The position numbers were made by a program, and so were the translations under genes. The notes beneath the pieces were generated by a model. That model was not told where the DNA came from and ran no database searches. It saw only the letters and a list, made by a program, of their open reading frames with translations. A stretch of 64,000 bases of DNA from Eubacteriales bacterium (GTDB lineage Bacteria; Bacillota; Clostridia; Oscillospirales; Oscillospiraceae), in the NCBI GenBank assembly GCA_030536515.1, contig JAUNPV010000001.1:248001-312000 (forward strand), in the 5' to 3' direction. Numbering within the stretch: position 1 is the stretch's first letter; each line of letters opens with the position of its first letter. Shown here piece after piece: positions 1 through 9,119 of the stretch.

Positions 1-556
1 GGCCCTGGGCGGGGCCCAGGCATACTACGGCGTCCGGGCGGACCTGGTGACCTTCGGCAAGATTATCGGCGGCGGAATGCCCGTGGGCGCTTACTGCGGC
101 AGCCGGAAGCTGATGGAGCAGGTGGCCCCCTGCGGGCCGGTGTACCAGGCGGGGACCTTAAGCGGCAATCCCGTGGCCATGGCCGCAGGACTGGCCCAGC
201 TGCGGTATTTGAAGGACCACCCGGAGGTTTACGAAAACATTGACAAAAAGGCGGCTTTCCTTGGGGAAAGCATGAAGCAGAGCGCCGCCCGCCATGGGGT
301 GAACGTGGCCGTCAACCGGGTGGGGAGCCTGCTGTCTCCCTTCTTCGTCCCCAGTGCCGTCAGCACCTTCGTGGATGCCAAGGGCAGCGATTTGGGGGCC
401 TACGCCGCCTATTTCCGGGGAATGCTGGACCGGGGCGTGGCCCTGGCCCCGGCCCAGTTCGAGGCCATGTTCCTGTCCGATGCCCACAGCCCGGAGGACC
501 TGGCGCAGACGGCCCGGGCGGTGGACGAGGTCTTTGCCCAGCTGGCCCAGAGGTAG
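1..556 (+). CDS. hemL: Glutamate-1-semialdehyde 2,1-aminomutase, 5'-truncated by window edge
   Basis: C-terminal 184 residues of the PLP enzyme that converts glutamate-1-semialdehyde to 5-aminolevulinate, the tetrapyrrole precursor. The frame is open to the left edge (first whole codon at base 2), so the start lies outside the window. The lysine of TFGKIIGGGMPVG is the expected PLP-binding lysine, and the SGNPVAMAAG stretch fits the family. It ends four bases before cbiD, which places precursor supply and corrin synthesis in one transcription unit. Identification is by family motifs; little else fits. Confidence 0.93.
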   Translation, partial: ALGGAQAYYGVRADLVTFGKIIGGGMPVGAYCGSRKLMEQVAPCGPVYQAGTLSGNPVAMAAGLAQLRYLKDHPEVYENIDKKAAFLGESMKQSAARHGVNVAVNRVGSLLSPFFVPSAVSTFVDAKGSDLGAYAAYFRGMLDRGVALAPAQFEAMFLSDAHSPEDLAQTARAVDEVFAQLAQR

Positions 557-560
557 CTAA

Positions 561-1718
561 ATGGCCTTTGAACGCTACATCCGCAGCGGCCAGAAGCGGC
601 TTCGCTGCGGCTACACCACCGGCACCTGCGCCGCTCTGGCCACCGCCGGGGCCGCCAGGCTCCTGCTGACGGGGAAAACGCCGGAAACGCTGTCCCTGAT
701 GACCCCCAAGGGCTGGGAGGTGACCGTGGCCCCGGTGCTTTGCCGCATGGCGGAAAAGGGCGCGCTCTGCGCCGTTTTGAAGGACGGCGGGGACGACGCC
801 GATGCCACCTCCGGCCTGGAAATCCGGGTGCTGGTGGAGAAAACCGACACCCCCGGCATTGCCATCGACGGCGGCGAGGGGGTGGGCCGGGTGACCAAGC
901 CGGGCCTGGACCAGCCGGTGGGCAGCGCCGCCATCAACCGTGTGCCCCGGCAGATGATTACCCAGCAGGCCCTGGCTGTGTGCCGGGAGGCGGGGTACGA
1001 AGGGGGCCTGGCCGTGACGGTGTCCATCCCCGGCGGGGCGGAGGCGGCGAAAAAAACCTTCAACCCCCATCTGGGGGTGGTGGGCGGCCTGTCCATTCTG
1101 GGGACCTCCGGCATTGTGGAGCCTATGAGCGAGCAGGCCCTGGTGGCGAGCTTAGAGGTGGAGCTGCGCCAGGCCGCCGCCCTGGGCAACCGGCGGCTGA
1201 TTCTGACCCCCGGCAACTATGGGCTGGACTATCTGAGAAGCCGGGGCTGGGACCGGGGGCCTGCGCCCATTGTGAAGTATTCCAATTTTTTAGGCCCCGC
1301 TCTGGATGCCGCCGTGGCGGAGGGCTTTGAGGAGGTGCTGCTGGTGGGCCATCTGGGCAAGCTGGTGAAGGTGGCGGGGGGCGTGATGAACACCCACAGC
1401 CGCTGGGCCGACTGCCGTGCCGAGCTGCTGTGCGCCCACGCCGCCCTGGCCGGGGCGGACAGGGACCTCTGCCGCAGCCTGATGGAGGCCCCCACCACCG
1501 ATGCCTGCCTGGAGCTTCTGGCCCGGGCGGGATTGCAGGAGGAGGTTATGGACAGTCTGCTCACGGCCATCTCCCGCCATTTGCAGCGGCGGGTGGGGGA
1601 GAAATGCCGGATTGGGGCCGTCCTGTTTTCCAATACCTTCGGCTTCCTGGGCCAGACCCCGGAGGCCACCCGGCTGCTGAGGCTGTGGAACTATGGAACC
1701 TCTGATACGAATCGTTAA
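561..1718 (+). CDS. cbiD: Cobalt-precorrin-5B C1-methyltransferase
   Basis: 385-residue CbiD, the SAM-dependent enzyme that methylates C1 of cobalt-precorrin-5B in the anaerobic corrin pathway. The N-terminal RCGYTTGTCAALAT motif is the family signature, and the glycine-rich GNYGLDYL and VGHLGKLVKVAGG stretches are typical. Length is normal for the family. The ATG at 561 has only a weak AGAGG upstream inside hemL, suggesting translational coupling. Presence of CbiD instead of CobF-type chemistry indicates the oxygen-independent route. Confidence 0.95.
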   Translation: MAFERYIRSGQKRLRCGYTTGTCAALATAGAARLLLTGKTPETLSLMTPKGWEVTVAPVLCRMAEKGALCAVLKDGGDDADATSGLEIRVLVEKTDTPGIAIDGGEGVGRVTKPGLDQPVGSAAINRVPRQMITQQALAVCREAGYEGGLAVTVSIPGGAEAAKKTFNPHLGVVGGLSILGTSGIVEPMSEQALVASLEVELRQAAALGNRRLILTPGNYGLDYLRSRGWDRGPAPIVKYSNFLGPALDAAVAEGFEEVLLVGHLGKLVKVAGGVMNTHSRWADCRAELLCAHAALAGADRDLCRSLMEAPTTDACLELLARAGLQEEVMDSLLTAISRHLQRRVGEKCRIGAVLFSNTFGFLGQTPEATRLLRLWNYGTSDTNR

Positions 1719-1753
1719 TATATGCTTATCGACACAACAAGGAGGAAGTGCAA

Positions 1754-2509
1754 ATGGTGCATTTTATCGGCGCAGGTCCCGGGGCTGTGGACCTGATCAC
1801 CCTGCGGGGGGCCGCCCTGTTAAAGCAGGCCCAGGTGGTGATTTATGCGGGCAGCCTGGTGAACCCCGGCCTGCTTGCCATGTGCCGGGAGGACTGCGAA
1901 ATCTACAACAGCGCGGAAATGACCCTGGAGCAGGTGCTTTCCGTCATGGAGGCGGCCGAGGCGGCGGGCAGGACCACCGTCCGGCTTCACACCGGGGACC
2001 CCTGCCTCTACGGGGCCATCCGGGAGCAGATGGACCGGCTGGACGAGCTGGGCATCGCCTACGACGACACCCCCGGCGTGTCCAGCTTCTGCGGCGCCGC
2101 TGCGGCGGCCCGGGCGGAGTATACCCTGCCGGGTGTGAGCCAGAGCGTCATCATCACCCGCATGGCCGGCCGCACCCCGGTGCCGGACCGGGAGGGCATT
2201 GCCGCCCTGGCCGCCCACGGGGCCACCATGGTGGTGTTCCTGTCCGCCGGAATGCTGGAGGGGTTGCAGGCGGAGCTTCTCAAGGGGGCCTTCACCGAGG
2301 ACACCCCGGCGGCCCTGGTCTACAAGGCCACCTGGCCCGAGGAAAAGGTGGTCCGCTGCACCCTGGGGACCCTGGCCCAGGCGGGCCGGGACAACGGCAT
2401 CCGCAAAACCGCCCTGGTGCTGGTGGGGGATTTCCTGGGCAGCAGCTATGAAAGAAGCCTCTTATACCACCCGGAGTTCACCACCGAATACCGGGAGGGC
2501 CGGAAATGA
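1754..2509 (+). CDS. cbiF: Cobalt-precorrin-4 C11-methyltransferase
   Basis: CbiF/CobM tetrapyrrole methylase, which adds the C11 methyl group. The N-terminus VHFIGAGPGAVDLITLRG carries the GxGxG loop of the fold, and LHTGDPCLYGAI is the second conserved block. I chose ATG 1754 because GGAGG at 1741-1745 is 8 bases upstream; a GTG at 1748 in the same frame is too close to that site. About 250 residues, full length. It overlaps cbiG by four bases (ATGA). Confidence 0.95.
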   Translation: MVHFIGAGPGAVDLITLRGAALLKQAQVVIYAGSLVNPGLLAMCREDCEIYNSAEMTLEQVLSVMEAAEAAGRTTVRLHTGDPCLYGAIREQMDRLDELGIAYDDTPGVSSFCGAAAAARAEYTLPGVSQSVIITRMAGRTPVPDREGIAALAAHGATMVVFLSAGMLEGLQAELLKGAFTEDTPAALVYKATWPEEKVVRCTLGTLAQAGRDNGIRKTALVLVGDFLGSSYERSLLYHPEFTTEYREGRK

Positions 2510-3492
2510 GGCTGTACTGCCTGGCCTTTTCCGACCGGGGCATGGCCCTGGCCCGGACCCTGGCAGAGGCCCTGGGGGGCACAGCCCAGCGGTGCGGCCA
2601 GGACCTGCCTCTGAAGCAGTGGACACAGGACCACTTTTTAGAGGGAAACGGCCTGGTGTTTGTGGGGGCGGCGGGCATTGCCGTCCGGGCCATCGCCCCC
2701 TGGGTGAAAAGCAAGGCCACGGACCCGGCGGTGGTGGCGGTGGACGAGCGGGGGCAGTTTGCCGTGGCTCTGCTGTCCGGCCATCTGGGCGGGGCCAATG
2801 ACCTGGCCCGGCGCATTGCCGCCGTCCTCGGGGCCACCCCCGTCATCACCACTGCCACCGATGCCGGAGGCATCTTTGCAGTGGACGAGTGGGCCAGGTG
2901 CCAGGGCTTCACGGTTGCGGACCCGGCGGGCATCAAGCCGGTGTCTGCTGCCCTGCTTGCCGGGAGAACCGTCCGGGTCCGAAGCGCCTTCCCCATTGCC
3001 GGGGAGCCTCCGGCGGGGGTTCTCCTGACGGAGGGTGCCGGGGACGTGACTGTGGACATCCGGCCCGGGCCGGGGCTGAATCTCATTCCCCGGGTCCTGG
3101 TGCTGGGGGTGGGCTGCCGCCGGGGGACCACCCGGGCGGCCCTGGAAGCGGCTCTGGATGGGCTGCTGGACCAGACCGGCATTGACCCCCGGGCCGTTTT
3201 CCGGGCGGCCACCATTGACCTAAAGGCCGGGGAGCCGGGGCTTTTGGAATTCTGCCAGGCCCACGGCTGGCCCCTTGAAACCTATTCCGCTGAGGACCTG
3301 GCCCGGGTGCCGGGGCACTTTTCCGCCTCGGACTTCGTCAGCCGGACGGTGGGCGTGGACAATGTCTGCGAGCGCAGCGCCGTGCTGGCCAGCGGCGGCA
3401 CTTTATTCTGGGAAAAAACCGCAGGCGGCGGCGTGACCATGGCCCTGGCCATGGCCCCCTGCCTGCCCGATTGGAGATGGAAAAATGGGTAA
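2506..3492 (+). CDS. cbiG: Cobalt-precorrin-5A hydrolase
   Basis: CbiG, which opens the delta-lactone of cobalt-precorrin-5A and releases acetaldehyde, the ring-contraction step specific to the anaerobic pathway. At 328 residues it has the usual layout: an N-terminal CbiG domain (VFVGAAGIAVRAIAPWV around residue 45-65), a middle part, and a C-terminal domain beginning near LVLGVGCRRGTTRAALEAAL. The start overlaps the cbiF stop and the end overlaps cbiH by eight bases. Confidence 0.93.
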   Translation: MRLYCLAFSDRGMALARTLAEALGGTAQRCGQDLPLKQWTQDHFLEGNGLVFVGAAGIAVRAIAPWVKSKATDPAVVAVDERGQFAVALLSGHLGGANDLARRIAAVLGATPVITTATDAGGIFAVDEWARCQGFTVADPAGIKPVSAALLAGRTVRVRSAFPIAGEPPAGVLLTEGAGDVTVDIRPGPGLNLIPRVLVLGVGCRRGTTRAALEAALDGLLDQTGIDPRAVFRAATIDLKAGEPGLLEFCQAHGWPLETYSAEDLARVPGHFSASDFVSRTVGVDNVCERSAVLASGGTLFWEKTAGGGVTMALAMAPCLPDWRWKNG

Positions 3493-4216
3493 AGTATTTG
3501 TAGTGGGCCTGGGCCCCGGCGGCAGCGAGCAGATGACCCTGCAGGCCCGCCAGGCGCTGGACCAGGCGGAGGTGCTCTGCGGCTACGGGGTGTATCTGGA
3601 CCTGATAACGCCAATGTTTCCGCAGAAGCAGACCCTGTCCACCGGCATGAAGCGGGAGATGGAACGCTGCCGCATGGCCCTGGACACCGCCCGGGAGGGC
3701 AAAACCGTGGCGCTGGTGTGCAGCGGCGACGCCGGGGTCTACGGCATGGCCTCGCCGCTGCTGGAGCTGGCGGAGGAATACCCCGACGTGGAGGTGGAGG
3801 TGGTGGCCGGTGTGACGGCGGCCCTGTCGGGCAGCGCCGTGCTGGGTGCGCCCCTGGGCCACGATTTCTGCGTGATTTCCCTGTCCGACCTGCTGACCCC
3901 CTGGGAGGTCATCCAGCGGCGGCTCCAGGCGGCGGCCATGGGGGACTTCATCGTCTGCCTCTATAATCCCAGCTCCCACAAGCGCCGTGACTATCTGCAA
4001 AGGGCCTGCGACATCCTCCTGTCCGCCGGAAAAAGTCCCCAGACTCTGTGCGGCCTGGTGCGCAACATCGGCCGGGAGGGCCAGGCCCCGGAAATCATGC
4101 CCCTGTCCCAGCTCAGGCAGACGGAGGTGGATATGTTCACCACGGTGTTCATCGGCTCGGCGGCAACCAAGCTGTCCGCCGGGCGGCTGGTGACCCCCCG
4201 GGGGTACCGGCCGTGA
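3485..4216 (+). CDS. cbiH: Cobalt-precorrin-3B C17-methyltransferase
   Basis: CbiH/CobJ methylase that methylates C17 and drives ring contraction in cobalt-precorrin-3B. Signature blocks are VFVVGLGPGGSEQMTLQA at the N-terminus, VCSGDAGVYGMA near residue 80 and the C-terminal GLVRNIGREGQ. 243 residues, normal for the stand-alone form. It starts inside cbiG and ends overlapping the GTG of cbiJ, so the genes are translationally coupled. Confidence 0.95.
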   Translation: MGKVFVVGLGPGGSEQMTLQARQALDQAEVLCGYGVYLDLITPMFPQKQTLSTGMKREMERCRMALDTAREGKTVALVCSGDAGVYGMASPLLELAEEYPDVEVEVVAGVTAALSGSAVLGAPLGHDFCVISLSDLLTPWEVIQRRLQAAAMGDFIVCLYNPSSHKRRDYLQRACDILLSAGKSPQTLCGLVRNIGREGQAPEIMPLSQLRQTEVDMFTTVFIGSAATKLSAGRLVTPRGYRP

Positions 4217-4959
4217 AGGGCATTGTGATTTTCTCGGGGACCACCGAGGGCCGGCTGCTGTCCCATACGCTGGCGGCGGAGGGGGCGGCGGTGACGGTCT
4301 GCGTGGCCACCGACTACGGCCGGGAGGAGCAGGGCCGGATGCCTGGGATATGTGTCCGCACCGGGCGGATGGAGGAAGAAGAAATGGCTGTGCTGGTCAA
4401 GGACAGTCTGCTGTGCGTGGACGCTACTCACCCCTATGCGGCGGCGGTGAGCCGGAACATCCAAAGGGCCTGCACCAAAACCGGGACCCCCTGCCTGAGG
4501 CTGCTGCGGGCGGAAAGCCCCCTGCCGGAGGACTGCCTGAGGGCTGCGTCGGCGGAGGCGGCGGCCCGACTGCTGTCCGGCATTCAGGGGAACATCCTGG
4601 TGGCAACCGGGGCCAAGGAAATTGGAAAATACGCCCCCCTGGGGCCGGACCGGCTGTACCCCCGGGTGCTGCCCAGCGAGGAAAGCATCCGGGCCTGCCT
4701 GGATGCGGGCATTCCCCGGGCCAACATCATCGCCATCCAGGGCCCTTTCACCCGGGAGCTGAACGCCGCCCTGATTCGCCAGTTCCGCATTGCCTGCCTT
4801 GTGACCAAGGACGGCGGCGGGGCCGGAGGCTTCCCCGAAAAAATGGCGGCGGCCCGGGACACCGGGGCAAGGGTCCTGGTCATCACCCGGCCCCAGGACC
4901 GGGGGCAGAGCTATGACGCCGTGCTGGCGCAGTGCAGGGAGATGATAAAATGCAGGTAA
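4213..4959 (+). CDS. cbiJ: Cobalt-precorrin-6A reductase
   Basis: CbiJ/CobK, the NAD(P)H-dependent reductase of the corrin macrocycle. The start is a GTG (VKGIVIFSGTTEGRLLS) overlapping the cbiH stop by four bases. The FSGTTEGR nucleotide-binding loop, VDATHPYAAAVSRNI and the C-terminal VTKDGGGAGGFPEKM are diagnostic. 248 residues. The end overlaps the cbiET start by ten bases. Confidence 0.93.
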   Translation: MKGIVIFSGTTEGRLLSHTLAAEGAAVTVCVATDYGREEQGRMPGICVRTGRMEEEEMAVLVKDSLLCVDATHPYAAAVSRNIQRACTKTGTPCLRLLRAESPLPEDCLRAASAEAAARLLSGIQGNILVATGAKEIGKYAPLGPDRLYPRVLPSEESIRACLDAGIPRANIIAIQGPFTRELNAALIRQFRIACLVTKDGGGAGGFPEKMAAARDTGARVLVITRPQDRGQSYDAVLAQCREMIKCR

Positions 4960-6149
4960 TTTTAGCCGCCTTAGGGGGCGGAGCCAACGAAACCCTAACC
5001 AATGAAACAACCAAAGCCCTCCGGGAGGCAGAGCTGATTCTGGGCGCAGGCCGTCTGCTGGAAAGCCTGGGGGAGGAATTTTCCCAAAACCGGGTGGAGG
5101 CCGTCCGCCCGGAGGAAATATTGAAAGCAATTCAAGGTTCCGGCAAAAACGCCGTGGTGGTCTACAGCGGCGACACCGGCTTTTACTCCGGGGCAAGGCT
5201 GCTGCTGCCGCTGCTGGACCGGGCGGGCATTCCGGCCCGGGTGCTGCCCGGCCTTTCCAGCGTCCAGCTCATGGCCGCCCGGCTGGGGCGGCCCTGGCAG
5301 GACTGGCATCTGGTGTCCGCCCACGGCCTGGCCTGCGACCCGGTGGAGGCGGTGTGCGGAGGGAAAAGCGTGCTGTTTCTCACCGGCGGCCGGGACACCG
5401 GCCCGGCCCAGCTGTGCCGGAAGCTGACGGAGGCTGGGCTGGGGGCCCTGCCTGCGGCGGTGGGGGAGAACCTGTCGCTGCCAAACGAGCGCATCACCCG
5501 GGGCACCGCCGAGCAGCTGGCCCGGGGGGAATTTGACACCCTGGCGGTGCTGCTGGCGGAGGCCGCCCCCCGGCGCAGTCCCCGGACCCCCGGCTGGCCC
5601 GACGATACCTTCTGCCGGACCAAGGTCCCCATGACCAAGCAGGAGGTCCGCAGTGCGGTGCTGGCCAAGCTGGCCCTGGCCCCGGGGGAGACCGCCTGGG
5701 ACATCGGGGCCGGTACGGGCAGCGTCAGCGTGGAAATGGCCTACGCCAACGGCGGGGCCCCGGTGTACGCCGTGGAGTGTGTCCCGGAGGCCTGCCGTCT
5801 CATCCGGCAAAACCGGGAGGCCCTGTCCGCCTGGAATCTGCACCTGGTGGAGGGCTATGCCCCGGAGGCTCTGGAGGACCTGCCTGCCCCGGACGCTGTG
5901 TTCATCGGCGGAAGCCGGGGGCGGCTGGCGGAGATTCTGGACCGGGTTTTTGAAAAGAACCCCAAGGCTCGGGTCTGCGTTTCCGCCATTGCCCTGGAAA
6001 CCCTGGAAGGGGCGGCTGCCGCCCTCCGGGCCAGGGGCATGGAGCCGGAAATCACCCAGATTGCCGTCAGCCGCACCAGAGCGGCGGGGGGACTCCACCT
6101 GCTTATGGCCAACAACCCGGTGTTCCTGATTGCGGGGAACTGCCTATGA
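4950..6149 (+). CDS. cbiET: Fused cobalt-precorrin-7 C5-methyltransferase / C15-methyltransferase (decarboxylating)
   Basis: Natural fusion of CbiE (about residues 1-200, methylates C5) and CbiT (about 210-399, methylates C15 with decarboxylation of the C12 acetate), the arrangement called CobL in the aerobic pathway. CbiE is shown by VVVYSGDTGFYSGA and the SAM methylase fold. CbiT is shown by a class I SAM motif WDIGAGTGSVSVEMA. The ATG at 4950 lies within the end of cbiJ; the in-frame ATG at 4932 is less likely because it gives a longer overlap and no family-like N-terminus. Confidence 0.94.
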   Translation: MQVILAALGGGANETLTNETTKALREAELILGAGRLLESLGEEFSQNRVEAVRPEEILKAIQGSGKNAVVVYSGDTGFYSGARLLLPLLDRAGIPARVLPGLSSVQLMAARLGRPWQDWHLVSAHGLACDPVEAVCGGKSVLFLTGGRDTGPAQLCRKLTEAGLGALPAAVGENLSLPNERITRGTAEQLARGEFDTLAVLLAEAAPRRSPRTPGWPDDTFCRTKVPMTKQEVRSAVLAKLALAPGETAWDIGAGTGSVSVEMAYANGGAPVYAVECVPEACRLIRQNREALSAWNLHLVEGYAPEALEDLPAPDAVFIGGSRGRLAEILDRVFEKNPKARVCVSAIALETLEGAAAALRARGMEPEITQIAVSRTRAAGGLHLLMANNPVFLIAGNCL

Positions 6150-7504
6150 TTCAGTTTCTGCTGGCGGCCCCCCATTCCGGGAGCGGCAAAACCGTGATGA
6201 CCTGCGCTATGCTGGCGCTGCTGAAAAAACGGGGCCTGAACCCCTGCACCTTCAAGTGCGGCCCCGACTACATCGACCCCATGTTCCACCGGGCGGTGCT
6301 GGGCCTGCCCAGCCACAATCTGGACCTGTTTTTCTCCGATGAGGACCGGGTCCGCCGCCTCTATGGCCGCTATGCCCAGGGCTGCGGGGCGGCGGTGGTG
6401 GAGGGGGTTATGGGCTATTACGACGGCCTGGGGGGCACCACGGCCCGGGCCTCCGCCTGGCAGCTGGCGGACACCCTCCGGCTGCCCGCCCTGCTGGTGC
6501 TGCGGCCCAAGGGGGCCAGCCTGACCCTGGCGGCCCAGGTGAAGGGCTTGCAGAGCTTCCGAAGCCCCAGCCGTCTGGCGGGGATTCTGCTGAACGACTG
6601 CTCCCCCATGCTGGCAAGGACCCTGGGGCCTATGCTGGAAGCGGAAACGGGCCTGCCGGTGCTGGGCAGCCTGCCCCACCTGCCGGAGGCGGCCTTCGAA
6701 AGCCGCCACCTGGGACTCTACACCGCCGGGGAGATTACCGATTTGAAAGGCCGCATCGACCGGTGCGCCGCAGAGCTGGAAAAGGCCCTGGACTGGGAGA
6801 AATTCTGCGCCCTGTGCGACGGCCCTGCCCCTGCTGGGGCGGCGGTGCCGGAGCAGGGGGCCACGGTGACCATCGCCGTTGCCCGGGACGAGGCCTTCTG
6901 CTTTACCTATGAAGAGACCCTGGATGCCCTCCGGGCGGCGGGGGCGGAGCTGGTGTTTTTCAGCCCCCTGGGGGACGGCTCGCTGCCGGAGGGCATCGGC
7001 GGGCTGTATCTGCCCGGAGGCTACCCGGAGCTGTACGCCCGGGCGCTGTCCGGCAACGGCGCTATGCTGGCCGCTGTCCGCCGGGCGGTGGCGGGGGGAC
7101 TGCCCACGGTGGCCGAGTGCGGCGGCTTTCTGTACCTGGGCCGGAGCCTGGAGGGAGCCGACGGGGAGGTCTATCCCATGGCGGGGGTCCTCCCCGGCCA
7201 GGGACAGCGGCGGGAAAAGCTGGTCCGCTTTGGCTACGCCAGCCTCCGGGCCAGGGCCGACAGCCTGCTGCTGCGGGCGGGGGAGCAAATCCCCGTTCAC
7301 GAATTCCACTACTGGGACTCCACCGCCAACGGCTGTGACTTCACGGCGACCAAGCCCCTGACCGGCCGGTGCTGGGACTGCGGCTTCGGCTCCAAAAGCC
7401 TTTACGCCGCCTTCCCCCATCTTTATTTTGACGAACTGCTGTCCCGCCGCTTTGTGCAGGCGGCCAAAACCTATCAGGAGGAATCCGCTTATGAAACATT
7501 TTGA
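6146..7504 (+). CDS. cbiA: Cobyrinate a,c-diamide synthase
   Basis: ATP- and glutamine-dependent amidotransferase that amidates the a and c acetate side chains of cobyrinate. The N-terminal dethiobiotin-synthetase-like domain has the P-loop APHSGSGKT. The C-terminal glutaminase domain has the nucleophile cysteine in VAECGGFLYLG and a downstream conserved HEFHYW. 452 residues, full length. It starts in the cbiET stop (ATGA) and overlaps cobT by 14 bases. Confidence 0.95.
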   Translation: MIQFLLAAPHSGSGKTVMTCAMLALLKKRGLNPCTFKCGPDYIDPMFHRAVLGLPSHNLDLFFSDEDRVRRLYGRYAQGCGAAVVEGVMGYYDGLGGTTARASAWQLADTLRLPALLVLRPKGASLTLAAQVKGLQSFRSPSRLAGILLNDCSPMLARTLGPMLEAETGLPVLGSLPHLPEAAFESRHLGLYTAGEITDLKGRIDRCAAELEKALDWEKFCALCDGPAPAGAAVPEQGATVTIAVARDEAFCFTYEETLDALRAAGAELVFFSPLGDGSLPEGIGGLYLPGGYPELYARALSGNGAMLAAVRRAVAGGLPTVAECGGFLYLGRSLEGADGEVYPMAGVLPGQGQRREKLVRFGYASLRARADSLLLRAGEQIPVHEFHYWDSTANGCDFTATKPLTGRCWDCGFGSKSLYAAFPHLYFDELLSRRFVQAAKTYQEESAYETF

Positions 7505-8570
7505 ATCTGTAGCCCAGCTTTTGCAGGCCGCCTCGGCCCGCCATCCCCGGTCCCAGGCCGCCCGGGCGGAGGCCCACACCCGCTGGGCCGCCTGCGCCAA
7601 GCCTCTGGGGAGCCTGGGGGTCCTGGAGGAGGACCTGGAGCAGATTGCCGCCGCCACCGGCAGCGCCGACGTGGACCTGTCCCGGCGGGCCGTGCTGGTG
7701 TTCTGCGCCGACAACGGGGTCATCGCCCAGGGAGTGACCCAGTGCGGCCCGGAAATCACCACGGTGGTGGCCAATTCCATGGCCAGAGGCACCTGCAGCA
7801 TCGACCAGACCGCCCGGGTGGCCCGGTGCGGCGTGGTTGTGGTGGACATGGGCATTTTGGACTATGACCCTGATGCCGCCGGTCTGCTGAACCGGCGCAT
7901 CGCCAACGGCACCGCCGACTTTACCTCAGGCCCCGCCATGACCCGGGCCCAGGCGGAGCAGGCCATTCTGGCGGGGGCCCAGGTGGCCCTTGACCAGGTC
8001 CTCAGGGGCAAAACCCTGCTGGCCACCGGCGAGCTGGGCATGGCAAACACCACCACCGCCGCCGCCGTTGCGTCGGTGCTGCTGGGGGTGGAGCCGGAGA
8101 GCATCACTGGCCGGGGAGCCGGCCTTTCCGACGAGGGCCTGGCGAGGAAGGTCCGGGCCATTGAAACCGGCCTTGCCGTCAACGCCCCGGACCCCTCGGA
8201 CCCCATCGACGTACTCGCCAAGGTGGGGGGCTTTGACATTGCGGCCATGTGCGGGGCCTTCCTGGCGGGGGCTGCCTGCCATGTGCCGGTGCTGGCCGAC
8301 GGGCTCATCAGTACTGTGGCGGCCCTGTGCGCCCTGCGGCTGTGCCCGGAATGCGACGATGTGATTCTGGCCAGCCACGTGTCCGCCGAGCCGGCGGGAA
8401 AGCTGATTTTGGAGGCCCTGGGCAAGAAGCCCCTCATCTGCGCCGGAATGCGGCTGGGAGAGGGCACCGGCGCGGTGGCTGCCATGCCCCTGCTGGACAT
8501 TGCCTGCGCCATCTACGGCGGGGCCACCTTCGCCCAGGTGGGCATGGAGGCCTATGTGCCGCAGAATTAA
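7491..8570 (+). CDS. cobT: Nicotinate-nucleotide:dimethylbenzimidazole phosphoribosyltransferase
   Basis: CobT makes alpha-ribazole 5'-phosphate (or an analogue with another lower base) for the nucleotide loop. The conserved VFCADNGVIAQGVTQ block and the catalytic glutamate in RLGEGTGAVAAMPLL are present. 359 residues. ATG 7491 follows AGGAGG with good spacing and lies inside cbiA. The lower base used by this organism cannot be read from the sequence; no bluB or bza genes are in the window. Confidence 0.95.
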   Translation: MKHFESVAQLLQAASARHPRSQAARAEAHTRWAACAKPLGSLGVLEEDLEQIAAATGSADVDLSRRAVLVFCADNGVIAQGVTQCGPEITTVVANSMARGTCSIDQTARVARCGVVVVDMGILDYDPDAAGLLNRRIANGTADFTSGPAMTRAQAEQAILAGAQVALDQVLRGKTLLATGELGMANTTTAAAVASVLLGVEPESITGRGAGLSDEGLARKVRAIETGLAVNAPDPSDPIDVLAKVGGFDIAAMCGAFLAGAACHVPVLADGLISTVAALCALRLCPECDDVILASHVSAEPAGKLILEALGKKPLICAGMRLGEGTGAVAAMPLLDIACAIYGGATFAQVGMEAYVPQN

Positions 8571-8585
8571 GGGGGAGGGCTTTCC

Positions 8586-9092
8586 ATGCTGACCCTGGTT
8601 ATCGGAGGCAGCGCCTCGGGGAAAAGCGAGTACGCCGAGAGCCTCATCCTGGCAAGCCCTGCCCGGCCCCGGTACTACCTGGCCACCATGGAGGTTTACG
8701 ACGGCGAAAGCCGGGCCAGGGTGGCAAGGCACCGGGCCATGCGGGCGGAAAAGGAGTTTGAAACCATAGAATGCCCGGTGAACCTGTCCGCCCTTACCCT
8801 GCCCCGGCCCGGGGCGGTGCTGCTGGAGGACCTGGGGAACCTGGCCGCCAACGAGCTGTACAGCCCCCGGGGGGCGGGCGCCGGGGCACTGGACGCCATT
8901 TTACAGGGAGTGGACCGGCTGCTTGAGCAGTGTAGTGACCTGGTGGTGGTCAGCAACGAGCTGTTCACCGGAGGCAGCAGCTACGCCGGGGACACGGAAG
9001 CCTACCTCCGGCTGATGGCCGATGCCCACCTGGCCCTGGCCAAAAAGGCAGACCGGGTCTGCGAGGTGGTGTGCGGCATTGCCCAATACTAA
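8586..9092 (+). CDS. cobU: Adenosylcobinamide kinase / adenosylcobinamide-phosphate guanylyltransferase
   Basis: 168-residue CobU, which phosphorylates adenosylcobinamide and then forms GDP-cobinamide. The P-loop GGSASGKSEYAE is at the N-terminus, and the LLEDLGNLAANEL and VVVSNELFTGG blocks are conserved. A second short CobU-related protein follows cobS (see 9887), so this is the complete copy. The upstream GGGGGAGGG is a strong ribosome site. Confidence 0.94.
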   Translation: MLTLVIGGSASGKSEYAESLILASPARPRYYLATMEVYDGESRARVARHRAMRAEKEFETIECPVNLSALTLPRPGAVLLEDLGNLAANELYSPRGAGAGALDAILQGVDRLLEQCSDLVVVSNELFTGGSSYAGDTEAYLRLMADAHLALAKKADRVCEVVCGIAQY

Positions 9093-9119
9093 AAAGCACC
9101 ATAAGAAAGGAGAGAACCC

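Noticed and set aside
1748-1753. GTG at 1748 as cbiF start
   Set aside because: It is only two bases after the GGAGG; ATG 1754 has proper spacing and gives the normal CbiF N-terminus.
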